Source of the DNA: Lentimicrobiaceae bacterium
GTDB taxonomy: Bacteria > Bacteroidota > Bacteroidia > Bacteroidales > SKPS01
Reading direction: 5' to 3'
DNA: 6,650 nt
Assembly (NCBI GenBank): GCA_007119395.1
Contig: SKPS01000168.1
Location: 1 to 6,650 of the forward strand
Shown in pieces: positions 1-6,650 of this stretch. Below the pieces are notes generated by a model that saw nothing but the letters and a program-made list of their open reading frames with translations, did no database searches and was not told the origin of the DNA. Numbering within the stretch: position 1 is the stretch's first letter; every line of letters begins with the position of its first letter. Position numbers and translations under genes: made by a program.

Positions 1-378
1 GCGAGTCCCTGCTTTGATTTCACCGGATTAACCTATCCCATTTTTGAGATGAAGATCTGGTATGATAGCTATGAGTGGTATGATGGGGCTGCTGTGGAGT
101 ACACCACCGATGGGGTAACCTGGCATCGTCTGGGTGCCTTCAATGATCCGGTTAACTGGTACAACAGAGACTGGGTTGAAGGGCTGGGGATGTACTTCGG
201 TAATTACCATGGCTGGAGTGGTTACACTCCGGGTTATGTGACCGTGAGCAGGGTGCTTCCATCTCATCTTGCCGGTGTGCCAGCGGTGCAGTTTCGTATT
301 GTGTTTGGCTCCACACAGTGGCACTACGGTGGTTTTGACGGGGTTGCTTTTGATGATGTGAGGATTTACCAGCCCCCT
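1..378 (+). other. MAM-like/jelly-roll beta-sandwich domain, C-terminal part
   Basis: Residues 1-126. It opens with 'SPCFDFTGL', followed by a strand carrying 'DGAAVEYTTDGVTWHRLG' (residues 28-45), the usual 'DGa.veYStDgG.tW..lG' hairpin of Bacteroidota MAM-like or discoidin-like sandwiches. It then has 'NWYN' (52-55), a 'W.G' turn near 72, 'QFRIVFGS' (97-104) and the closing strand 'GVAFDDVRIY' (114-123). The N-terminal strands are missing because the window cuts the domain. In such proteins this fold usually follows a catalytic or adhesive domain and is thought to bind carbohydrate or act as a spacer; ligand binding here is inferred only. Confidence 0.75.
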
Positions 379-3300
379 TCGATGTCAATTGTAGCTGCCA
401 CAGGCTTTCAGGCAGACACGCTGCCGGTGGGCGTTGGCATGCTGAATCAGCTTATTGTTGGTGTTAAGCTTGAGACCCAGGATCCTGCTGACCCGTTGCA
501 GGTCACCGACATCCGTTTCAATACAACCGGAACCAGCAACCCTAATGACATAGCCGCAGCAAGGGTTGTTTACACCTCTGATTTCAACACCTGGACGATT
601 TATGGGCAAGACGAGCATCCAACCGGTCCGTTCGGATTCCAAGACACCATAACCCTTGTTGAAGGTGATAACTATTTTTTGTTGGTGTATGATGTAAGCT
701 CCAGCGCCACCCCTTTAAATTTCCTTGATGCAGTAATTGATTCGATGAAGATTGATGGTGTTTGGCACATCCCTGCCAACAATGATCCACCGGGCAACAG
801 GCAGATACTGCCACCGATGAGTGGCACCTATGTGGTAAACCAGGCCGGTGGTGCCGACTACCTGAGTCTGGGTGCTGCAGTGGCAGACCTGAATATGCGG
901 GGGGTGAATGGTGCTGTAGTGATTGATCTGGTGCCGGGTATATACCAGGAGAAGATTACCCTGGAGGAGGTTTCGGGCGCTTCGGCCGTGAATACCATTA
1001 CCATCAAATCAACTACCAATGACAGCACGGCCGTTACCATACAGGACAGTGCCGCCTACTGGAATGAAAACTGGGTGATACGTTTTAACAACGCCTCTCA
1101 TTATGTTCTGCAACATTTGCACATCAAAACATTGGATCCACAACGCGGAAGGGGTATTGTACTAACGGGACTCAACCAGCACATCCACATATTGAACAAT
1201 TACTTTGAAGGGGATCCGATGGTAAGTTGGGGCAATGATGATCACTCACTGATCTATTCGACACACGAGCACCGACATCTGGTGATCAGCAACAACCGGT
1301 TTACGAATGGAGCATATGGTATTTGTCTCTATGGATGGTATCAAGAGTCAGAGAGTCCGGTTATCTCGTTCAATCGCATTGAAGAACCATTTTCCTATGG
1401 TATCTTAGCCGAGTGGCAGCGTAATACAGTCATTCATGGCAACTACATCGAATCACCGGCTACGGGTAGCAGTTTCACCGGTATCAGTGGCTGGTATTTT
1501 TCAGATACATTCCGCATCACCGGCAACGAAGTGCACATACATACGCATGGTCGTGGCCTTAGTTTACACGACTTTTATGGCATCTCTTCGAACCCCGGAC
1601 TCATTGCCAACAACATGATTTCAGCAACAGCTCAGACCACATCGTTCCAACACGGCATTCAAACCAATTGGATGTCAAACACCTTGGTCGTCTTCAACAG
1701 CATCAACTTGTACGGATCAACGGCCCCAAACTCTACCGCCATCAATTTGGAAACAACCAACAACAACAACTTGGGTGTCTTCAACAATATCCTCTCCAAC
1801 CAACGTTCAGGATACAGCATCAGTATTGCCAATCGTGTGGGCATCTCTTCAGACCACAACTGTTTTTACACCACAGGCAACAACATGGGCCGTTTGGAGG
1901 GGTTAGACATGGTTGATTTAGCAACTTGGCAGATGAATAGTTTGAAAGACTCTTCGAGCCTTTTTCTCAACCCACATTATTTCAGCAACACCAACTTACA
2001 CATCATCAATCCTCAGTTAAAGGGTCAGGGCATTCCCATTCCGGGTGTATTGGTTGATTTTGATGGAGATCTGAGGGATCCGGTCACTCCTGATATTGGA
2101 GCTGACGAGTTCACTTTGCCGTTGCAGGAGGCTTCTCTTGTGGCGATTCTGTCTCCTACCGGGGGTTGCGATTTGGGATTGGAGGATGTAACCCTGAGGA
2201 TTGCCAACAATGGTACGGATCCGATCACCGGCCAGTTGACGGCGAGTTACGTTGTTTCGGGTGGTGTGCCGGTTGCTGAGTCAGTAACCGCCACCATTGG
2301 CGTTGGTGATACGTTGGATTTCACCTTTGCCACGAAGGCAGACCTGTCGGTTGTGGGTGAAGACTCAGTTTTCACCATCCTTGGTTACATTGATTTGGTG
2401 GGAGATCCGTTACAGGCCAATGACACCGCACTCATTGAGGTGTGGTCAGGTTTCCAGCCTCCGCCACCGGTTGCCACCACTTCCACAGTGAATTACGGTA
2501 ACAGTGCCACATTGCTGGCTTCAGGGCCGGGTGCCAAGGTGTGGTATGCCACCTTAACAGACACCCTGGAAATTGGCACCGGTGACACACTGGTTACACC
2601 GCCATTGTATGATACCACTACCTTTTATGTGGCTGCGTCCAATGCAGTCTTCAACCCATATGCACCGGGTGCTTTTGTGATTACTGAGATGTGTCACTGG
2701 CGCTCATCCAGTACCGGAAACCCGGCAGCAGGTTGGCCCTCTTATCTTGTTGCTGATGACTATATTGAGATATCGGGTATTCCCTCTTCTGATCTGGGAG
2801 GTATCACTCTGGAGCAGTACAGTACCACTTCTTTGTTAAGCACACACACCTTCCCTCCCGGTACATTACTGAGTGGTGATGGCACGGCCATCATTGCGGT
2901 GGGGCAGTTACAGGGTAGTTCTCCTGACCCTTCCAACTTCTATTATCACGGAAATGGTTCCTACACTGGTTCGTTTAGCTCCGGCACATCAGCAGGTCGT
3001 GTTTTGCGTGCGCCTGACGGCACCATCATTGATGCGGCTGGTTACGGCAACTACCATTTCCCTGCATTAGCCAATGTTCCGGCGTCGGAGTGGAGTAACC
3101 CTATTACATCGGGTGCCACTAGCACCGCTGGTGTTAGGTTGGTTGGACCAGACATGAACTCCGGCACCAACTGGATTGTCTCATCCAATGCCAACAGGCA
3201 GGATCCCAATATCTACAACACAGGGGTGCCACTTCCTGTAGTGGTTTCACAAGGGGAGTGTTTCAGTGCACGTGTGCCTGCAGTAGCCAATGTTGTGGCC

Positions 3301-6300
3301 TTTCCCGCTGTTGACGCAGGGATCACACAGGTGATACAACCGGCAACCAGCGTGATGGCAGGTGCAGCAGAAGATGTGATTGTGAACCTTCACAACTTTG
3401 GCACCAGTACGCTTACCCATGTCACCATACAATGGAGTTTGAACAACACCATGCAGACAGCCTACAGCTGGACAGGGTCTCTGGCACAAGGAAGTTCTGT
3501 TCCGGTTACCATTGCCAGCACCACTCTGACACCTGGTGAGCACTGCTTCAAGGTGTGGACCCACAACCCCAACGGAGTACCCGATAACTTCAACCAGAAC
3601 GACACAGCGGAAAGCTGTGTGACCGCATGCTTGTCGGGAACCTTTACATTAGGGCCGGCATCAGCGGGGTCATTTGATTTCAACACTTTTAACCAAGCGA
3701 TGAACGCCCTGGTATCGGGTGGTGTATGTGGCCAGGTCACCATCAACGTTCATCCATCAACCTATACAGAACAGGTAACCTTCCCGGCCATCCCGGGAGC
3801 ATCTTCAGCCCATCATGTTGTCTTCCAGGGTGCTTCAGGCGATAGCACACAGGTAGTGCTTCAGCATGCATCCACATCCTCAGCACAAAACTGGGTGGTC
3901 TTGTTTGATAAAGCCTCGCACATCTCTTTTAAGCACATGACAATACAGGCAACTGGCACATCATGGGGAAGGGTAGTGTGCTTTTCCGACACCACGAGCC
4001 ATATCACCATTGAGCACTGCGTTATCAACACAAACACAACTTCAACATCCAGCAGCTTCGCCGGATTCTTCAGTGATGCAACGCCACCATCCAACCATAT
4101 CACCATTAAAAACAATGTGATCAATGGGGGTTATTATGGGGTATATCATGAAGGGAATTTCAACAACGTGAAAACGGGGTTGACCATCAAAGGCAACCAT
4201 TTAACGAACTTCTTCTTTTACGGTATTCTAACCAACTTTGTAAACGACCTACATATTGAGGGCAACACCCTTGTCAACAGGCCCAATTCGGGAACGCTTT
4301 ACCCGGTGTATGTAGGCAACAGCTCTACATCCGGTATCATTACAGGAAACCGAATTACTTCACAGCACACGGGAACCTATTATGGCATCTACGCGCTCGG
4401 TTTGGAAGGTACTTCAGGCAGCCCCTGGCTTATTACGAACAACATGATCAGCCAGGAGGGCAATGAAACCGGAACAGTATACGGTATTTACTCACAAAAC
4501 AATCAGCACATGGGAATATATCACAACTCAGTGAGTCTGCATGGCGGTTCTGCGCTGAATGGTCGGGCACTGATGCAAACATCTGGATCGAACACCCGTG
4601 TGATGAACAACATTTTCGCGAATTACAACGGTGGTTACGCAGCTTATTACAATTCAACCTGGGCTCTTACCGGGCTCGATTTCAACAATTACTATGGGGT
4701 TGGGGCGAATCTGATACTCTATGGGATTCAGCACAGCAGTTTGAGCGATATGCAGTCGTACTCCGGCATGGACATGAATTCGTGGTCACTCAACCCTCCA
4801 TTCACAGGTGTACATGAGCTCTCTTTAACCAACACATTGCTTTCCGGCAGGGCGACGCCATTGGCAGAGGTTACGACTGACTTTTTTGGGACGATGCGTA
4901 CCGCCACGCCAACGATTGGAGCCCATGAGATTCCTATGTTGCAGCATGATGCAGGGGTCTATGCCATCTTGTCGCCAGACGGCAACATGTTGGTGTATGA
5001 AGATGATACCGTATCGGTAGAGGTGGTGGTTATGAACTATGGGTTGGACACTCTGTATTCGATTCCCGTTAGTTACACCATCAACCATGGCACGCCGGTG
5101 AACGCTGTATATAATGGTATGATTCCCTCATTGGGGACTGACACCATGATATTGCCTTCATATATCACCTCAGCAGGTCATGTGTTACTATGTGCTTATA
5201 CATCGCTGACAGGAGACACCAACTATTTCAACGACACGGCCTGCATTGTGCAGTTTGCCATGTCGAATATTGATGCAGCCGTTACCATGATTGAGCCAAT
5301 GGAGGATGGGTGTAATCTGGGAGATGATACTGTCACCATTCACATTGCCAACGTATCTACTTCAGTGATTCCGGCTGGTTTTACCGCTTCGTACCGGGTT
5401 CATCCCACGGGGGTAGTAGTATCCGAGACGGTGCCAACATCTATTGTTCCGGGTGACACGCTCAGTTACACATTCACTGCGTTGGCTGATCTATCGACAA
5501 CGGTAGATACCACGTGGTTGTTCACCGCCTGGGTTACCGTTACGGATGATCACAACCCGGGCAATGATACCATGACAATGGAGATCATTTCATTGGCAGC
5601 GCCACCGCCGCCGGCTGTGGTTAGTCCGGTCAGCACTCCGTTTGGCACAAGCATCCTGTTGGATGCAAACACACCGTTTTACACAGAGTGGTTTGCCTCT
5701 GAGACGGACACGATAGCCATTGCGACGGGTAATCAATTCCAGACTCCACTCCTTTACGACACGGTGGTGTACTGGGTTCAGTCGTTACCCGGGCCATCGC
5801 AATCCGGCTTTGGTTCTTATCCGGAGCTTCTGTACTATCAGTTTGACATTCCGGGCACATCTGTTGACAACCTTGCCACCCAACCTGTGGGCGACAACCC
5901 TGCCACCATTACCGGCAACGGACTTTCCATTGGCGGCGAAGGACTGTCGGGGTCAGCACTGGTGGGCACAGGTGTCAACTCAACCAACGGGGTGATCAAT
6001 ACCGGCTGGAACACCAATCTCAACGGAAGCTTTACCATTGCTTTCTGGACAAGCGACATTCTCCCAAGCAGCACATTGTATTATATTTGGGGTGATGGTG
6101 GTGCGAATAATTGGCGTTGCTTCACCAACGGTGTGGCAGGTGCCGGCAACTGGAGGGTAAGAGGTGGAGGGTTGCCAGACCTTGCCATCAACGGTGCAGC
6201 CACCATGGCGCCCAATATGGTGCATGTGGTGTATGATGCGTCTGCCGGCTCCTATAGCAGCTACGTTGATGGTGTATTAAACACAACGGTTTCTACATTT

Positions 6301-6650
6301 ACATCACACGTGATATCGGGCAGCGGTTTTCAAATCGGAGGTTTAGCATCCCATAGCAACCTGCATGGTAAGATGGATGAGTTCCGCATTTACAACCGTG
6401 CTCTTTCTCAAGCAGAGATTCTGGAAACCATTCACGGGCCATTGGGTTCTGAAATTTGTGCCAGTGAGCGTGTGCCTTTAGTGGTACATGTTACCAACAT
6501 TCCTCCGTTGGGTGTGCCCTCCGTTTCACCTGAGTCGTTGGAGGTTGTTTTAACCGGTTGCCAGGATACCGAGACGAAGGGTCTAAGGATACGGAACATT
6601 GGTACGGATGTGCTTCAATACACCACCTTTGGTGGCCCGCATGTTGTGGA
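1..6650 (+). CDS. Giant multidomain extracellular beta-helix/Ig-like/LamG protein, partial at both ends
   Basis: Frame +1 is open from the first to the last base (2216 codons plus two bases). The translation makes consistent sense as secreted beta-rich modules: rich in Thr, Gly, Asn, Ser and Val, poor in Lys and Cys, with no transmembrane segment. Two right-handed beta-helices, several CARDB/Ig-like modules, a lamin-tail-like domain, a LamG-like domain and a BNR_assoc_N-like domain can be recognised and are listed separately. This module set is characteristic of very large Bacteroidota surface proteins, usually type IX secretion cargo. The signal peptide, start codon, C-terminal sorting domain and stop are outside the window, so export route and full length are inferred or unknown. 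No catalytic motif is evident; adhesion or glycan binding is the most likely role. No frameshift is seen, and no in-frame ATG has a convincing claim to be the start because domain sequence continues upstream of all of them. Confidence 0.95.
379..816 (+). other. BNR_assoc_N-like beta-sandwich domain
   Basis: Residues 127-272. The order of motifs matches the domain known from the N-terminus of BNR-repeat sialidases: 'VGVGMLNQLIVGVKL' (143-157), 'LQVTDIRFNTTGTSNPNDI' (166-184), an 'AARVVYTSDF' strand (186-195), and 'TLVEGDNYFLLVYDVS' (218-233) followed by 'FLDAVID' (241-247). It ends in the linker 'NDPPGNRQI' (261-269), which leads straight into a beta-helix. No sialidase Asp-box repeats follow, so here the module seems to serve as a structural or binding spacer. 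Family assignment is from memory of the motif pattern, not from a profile search. Confidence 0.7.
817..2118 (+). other. Right-handed parallel beta-helix domain 1
   Basis: Residues 273-706. It starts with the cap 'SGTYVVNQAGGADYLSLG' (274-291) and 'VVIDLVPGIYQEKITL' (306-321), the standard entry of Bacteroidota pectate-lyase-like beta-helices. Short coils follow with recurring Asn-ladder turns: 'HILNNYFEG', 'VISNNRF', 'VISFNRI', 'VIHGNYIE', 'RITGNEV', 'LIANNMIS', 'VVFNSINL', 'GVFNNILSN'. It closes with 'DFDGDLRDPVTPDIGADEF' (686-704), the 'D.dG..R....DiGAdEf' signature that ends many such helices. Four consecutive Asn (587-590) sit in one turn. The fold can bind or cleave polysaccharide, but no lyase or hydrolase active site is recognisable, so a binding or stalk role is equally likely. 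Confidence 0.88.
2125..2454 (+). repeat. CARDB/Ig-like module with 'GC.LG' motif, copy 1
   Basis: Residues 709-818. A beta-sandwich of about 110 residues with 'AILSPTGGCDLG' (715-726), 'LRIANNGTD' (732-740), 'TASYVV' (747-752), 'GDTLDFTF' (769-776), 'ADLS' (780-783) and 'NDTALIEV' (807-814). It aligns along its length with residues 1755-1866 further downstream. It follows beta-helix 1 directly and leads through a Pro-rich linker (PPPP, 820-823) into an Ig-like domain. The likely role is a rigid spacer. The single Cys at 723 has no obvious partner inside the module. Confidence 0.75.
2458..2646 (+). repeat. Ig-like domain (CHU_C-associated, Ig_7 type), copy 1, N-terminal portion
   Basis: Residues 820-882. 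The pattern is Pro-rich start, 'YGNSATLLASG' (832-842), 'AKVWYAT' (845-851), 'IGTGDTLVTPPLYDTTTFYV' (858-877). This is the 'G.satL.A.g....v.Wy......i.tG....tp.l..tTtYyV' pattern of Ig-like domains near Bacteroidota C-terminal sorting signals. The domain normally ends soon after with a 'C.S.R.P' strand, but here that strand appears only at residues 1080-1099 (bases 3238-3297, 'GECFSARVPAVANV'), after a lamin-tail-like domain of about 190 residues. The domain therefore looks split by an insertion. Confidence 0.72.
2656..3228 (+). other. Lamin-tail-like (LTD) domain inserted in Ig-like copy 1
   Basis: Residues 886-1076. It opens with 'FVITEMCHW' (892-900), then 'DDYIEISGIPSSDLGGITLE' (919-938), 'HTFPPGTLLSGDGTAIIAVG' (949-968), 'SFSSGTSAGRVLRAPDGTII' (991-1010) with 'DAAGYG' (1011-1016), and ends with 'AGVRLVGPDMNSGTNWIVS' (1043-1061) plus an Asn-rich tail. 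This order, 'vItE....dyiEi.N....dL.g.tl.......fp.gt.l..g..iiv...G.vvd..gyg', is that of the bacterial lamin-tail domain, an Ig-like fold common in secreted proteins and nucleases. No nuclease motif is nearby. The function here is unknown; it may be a binding or assembly module. Confidence 0.75.
3238..3297 (+). repeat. Ig-like domain copy 1, resumed C-terminal strand
   Basis: Residues 1080-1099, containing 'GECFSARVPAVANV'. In CHU_C-associated Ig-like domains the last strand reads approximately 'gC.S.R..v.v.V'. The same motif, 'EICASERVPLVVHV', occurs at 2151-2164 after the second split Ig-like domain. The strand would complete the sandwich begun at 820-882. The assignment rests on the parallel between the two copies. 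Confidence 0.6.
3307..3624 (+). other. CARDB-like beta-sandwich domain with a candidate disulfide
   Basis: Residues 1103-1208. Typical elements are 'DAGITQVIQP' (1105-1114), 'VIVNLHNFGTSTLTHVTIQW' (1126-1145), 'YSWTGSLAQGSSVPVTI' (1155-1171), 'LTPGEHCFKVWTHNPNG' (1176-1192) and 'NQNDTAESC' (1198-1206). This is the common Bacteroidota 'v.l.NfGt..l....i.w..n......W.G.L..G......i......G.......t..pnG..D....NDt' spacer, related to CARDB. Cys 1182 and Cys 1206 lie on what should be neighbouring strands and may form a disulfide; the next CARDB-like domain has an equivalent pair. It joins Ig-like copy 1 to beta-helix 2. Confidence 0.78.
3631..4935 (+). other. Right-handed parallel beta-helix domain 2
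   Basis: Residues 1211-1645. The entry cap 'SGTFTLGP' (1212-1219), 'VTINVHPSTYTEQVTF' (1246-1261), 'IPGASSAHHVVFQGASGDST' (1264-1283) and 'ISFKHMTIQA' (1308-1317) is homologous to the entry of beta-helix 1. Asn-ladder coils follow: 'ITIEHCVI', 'ITIKNNVI', 'LTIKGNHL', 'LHIEGNTL', 'IITGNRI', 'LITNNMIS', 'GIYHNSVSLHG', 'RVMNNIFAN'. 'GTSGSPWLITNNMIS' (1470-1484) is a phrase typical of Bacteroidota beta-helices. It closes with 'DFFGTMRTATPTIGAHE' (1627-1643), equivalent to the ending of helix 1. No catalytic site is recognisable; a polysaccharide-binding or stalk role is inferred. Confidence 0.88.
4939..5262 (+). other. CARDB-like beta-sandwich domain following beta-helix 2
   Basis: Residues 1647-1754. 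Motifs are 'HDAGVYAILSPDGN' (1649-1662), 'DDTVSVEVVVMNYGLDTL' (1668-1685), 'IPVSYTINHGTPV' (1688-1700), 'AGHVLLCAYTSLTGDTNYFN' (1725-1744) and 'NDTACIVQF' (1744-1752). This is the spacer usually found straight after a Bacteroidota beta-helix. Cys 1731 and Cys 1748 occupy the same relative positions as Cys 1182 and Cys 1206 in the earlier CARDB-like domain and may bond. The corresponding place after beta-helix 1 has no separate copy of this module. Confidence 0.75.
5263..5598 (+). repeat. CARDB/Ig-like module with 'GC.LG' motif, copy 2
   Basis: Residues 1755-1866. It aligns with copy 1 (709-818): 'GCNLG' (1770-1774) matches 'GCDLG', 'IHIAN' (1780-1784) matches 'LRIAN', 'TASYRV' (1795-1800) matches 'TASYVV', 'GDTLSYTF' (1818-1825) matches 'GDTLDFTF', 'ADLS' recurs, and 'NDTMTMEI' (1855-1862) matches 'NDTALIEV'. 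Both copies run into a four-proline linker and then an Ig-like domain. The DNA sequences have drifted far apart although the protein motifs persist, so the duplication is old or maintained by selection. Confidence 0.75.
5602..5790 (+). repeat. Ig-like domain (CHU_C-associated, Ig_7 type), copy 2, N-terminal portion
   Basis: Residues 1868-1930. Four Pro (1868-1871), then 'FGTSILLDAN' (1881-1890), 'YTEWFAS' (1894-1900), 'IATGNQFQTPLLYDTTVVYW' (1907-1925). It aligns with copy 1, including 'P.LYDTT..Y'. As in copy 1, the expected final 'C.S.R.P' strand is displaced: it appears at 2148-2167 (bases 6442-6501) after a LamG-like domain of about 205 residues. The first Cys common in this family is absent from both copies. 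Confidence 0.72.
5821..6438 (+). other. LamG/concanavalin A-like lectin domain inserted in Ig-like copy 2
   Basis: Residues 1941-2146. It starts with 'LLYYQFD' (1943-1949), followed by 'GLSGSALVGTG' (1981-1991), 'GSFTIAFWTS' (2009-2018), 'WRVRGGG' (2051-2057), 'MVHVVYDASAGSYSSYVDGV' (2073-2092), 'FQIGG' (2110-2114) and 'LHGKMDEFRIYNRALSQAEI' (2121-2140). The last motif, 'G.mDEfRiYnRALs.aEi', is the hallmark of Laminin_G_3-type domains in secreted bacterial proteins. The order 'aFW....', 'h.a.vyd...g....YvDG', 'iGg' agrees. These domains generally bind glycans or mediate adhesion; the ligand here cannot be told from sequence. Confidence 0.88.
6442..6501 (+). repeat. Ig-like domain copy 2, resumed C-terminal strand
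   Basis: Residues 2148-2167, containing 'SEICASERVPLVVHV'. This matches 'GECFSARVPAVANV' at 1085-1098, which follows the other interrupted Ig-like domain. It is read as the last strand of the domain begun at 1868-1930. The inference depends on the parallel between the two copies. Confidence 0.6.
6502..6650 (+). other. Start of an abnormal-spindle-like/choice-of-anchor beta-sandwich, cut by the window end
   Basis: Residues 2168-2216. 'PSVSPESLEVVLTGCQDTET' (2173-2192) leads into 'KGLRIRNIGTDVLQYTTFGG' (2193-2212). This is the 'p.vsP.sl...l..g.t.t..l.I.N.GtdvL.y' opening of repeated Ig-like modules that often come in series in Bacteroidota surface proteins. Only about half of one unit is present. 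It shows that the protein continues beyond the window with at least one more module. Confidence 0.6.

Noticed and set aside
49..51. In-frame ATG near the window start as a possible translation start
   Set aside because: Recognisable domain sequence ('SPCFDFTGL') precedes it in frame, there is no signal peptide after it, and the upstream bases lack a clear ribosome site.
28..814. Cluster of overlapping antisense open frames of 76-98 codons
   Set aside because: They overlap one another in different frames and all sit inside the well-supported MAM-like and BNR_assoc_N-like coding sequence, so they are chance frames.
1759..1770. Run of AAC codons as a possible DNA tandem repeat
   Set aside because: Only four units long and explained by four consecutive Asn in a beta-helix turn; too short to call a microsatellite with any function.
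1436..1916. Short + strand open frames in other phases, one rich in Gln and His
   Set aside because: They are out-of-phase readings of the Asn-codon-rich beta-helix 1 (AAC read as ACA or CAA), which explains the Gln-rich translation.
817..2118. Pectate lyase or polysaccharide lyase enzyme call for the beta-helix
   Set aside because: The fold is clear but no recognisable catalytic Arg/Lys or calcium-binding Asp set was found; the fold alone does not support an enzymatic name.
3247..3564. Antisense open frame of about 105 codons
   Set aside because: It lies wholly opposite the continuous + strand frame, its translation (Cys/His-rich, no domain logic) looks like a shadow, and no separate promoter or ribosome site is evident.
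5720..5995. + strand open frame of about 91 codons in another phase
   Set aside because: It overlaps the Ig-like copy 2 and LamG coding frame and shows no recognisable domain; the +1 frame fits known families across the same bases.
6502..6650. Type IX secretion C-terminal sorting domain
   Set aside because: The last residues match the opening of another Ig-like module, not a sorting domain, and the frame is still open at the window end.

Overview
The window is the interior of one very large gene. Frame +1 reads from base 1 to base 6650 without a stop codon, giving 2216 complete codons plus two bases, and it is open at both ends. Neither the true start and signal peptide nor the stop and C-terminal anchor is in view. 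No other gene, RNA gene, mobile element, CRISPR array, promoter or terminator can be supported, and there is no intergenic DNA.

The product is a modular, all-beta, surface-type protein of a style typical of Bacteroidota (Bacteroidales, Flavobacteriia and relatives). Modules in order, with residue numbers counted from the window start: MAM-like/jelly-roll domain, C-terminal part (1-126); a domain resembling BNR_assoc_N, normally found beside sialidase propellers (127-272); right-handed beta-helix 1 (273-706); Cys-containing CARDB/Ig-like module, copy 1 (709-818); CHU_C-associated Ig-like domain (Ig_7 type), copy 1 (820-882, resuming 1080-1099), split by a lamin-tail-like domain (886-1076); CARDB-like domain (1103-1208); beta-helix 2 (1211-1645); CARDB-like domain (1647-1754); Cys-containing CARDB/Ig-like module, copy 2 (1755-1866); Ig_7-type domain, copy 2 (1868-1930, resuming 2148-2167), split by a LamG/concanavalin-like domain (1941-2146); and the beginning of an abnormal-spindle-like/choice-of-anchor beta-sandwich (2168 onward).

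The architecture contains an ancient cassette duplication: beta-helix, then CARDB-like module(s), then Ig_7. The most striking point is that both Ig_7 copies are interrupted at the same place, between the strand ending in the aromatic 'YDTT..' segment and the final 'C.S.R.P' strand, but by unrelated domains (lamin-tail in one, LamG in the other). This suggests a preferred site for accepting display domains.

Biologically this looks like a secreted or surface-attached adhesin or glycan-binding scaffold, probably exported by the type IX secretion system. That route is inferred from the domain style only, because the C-terminal sorting domain lies outside the window. No catalytic site is recognisable. 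No gene symbol is justified.
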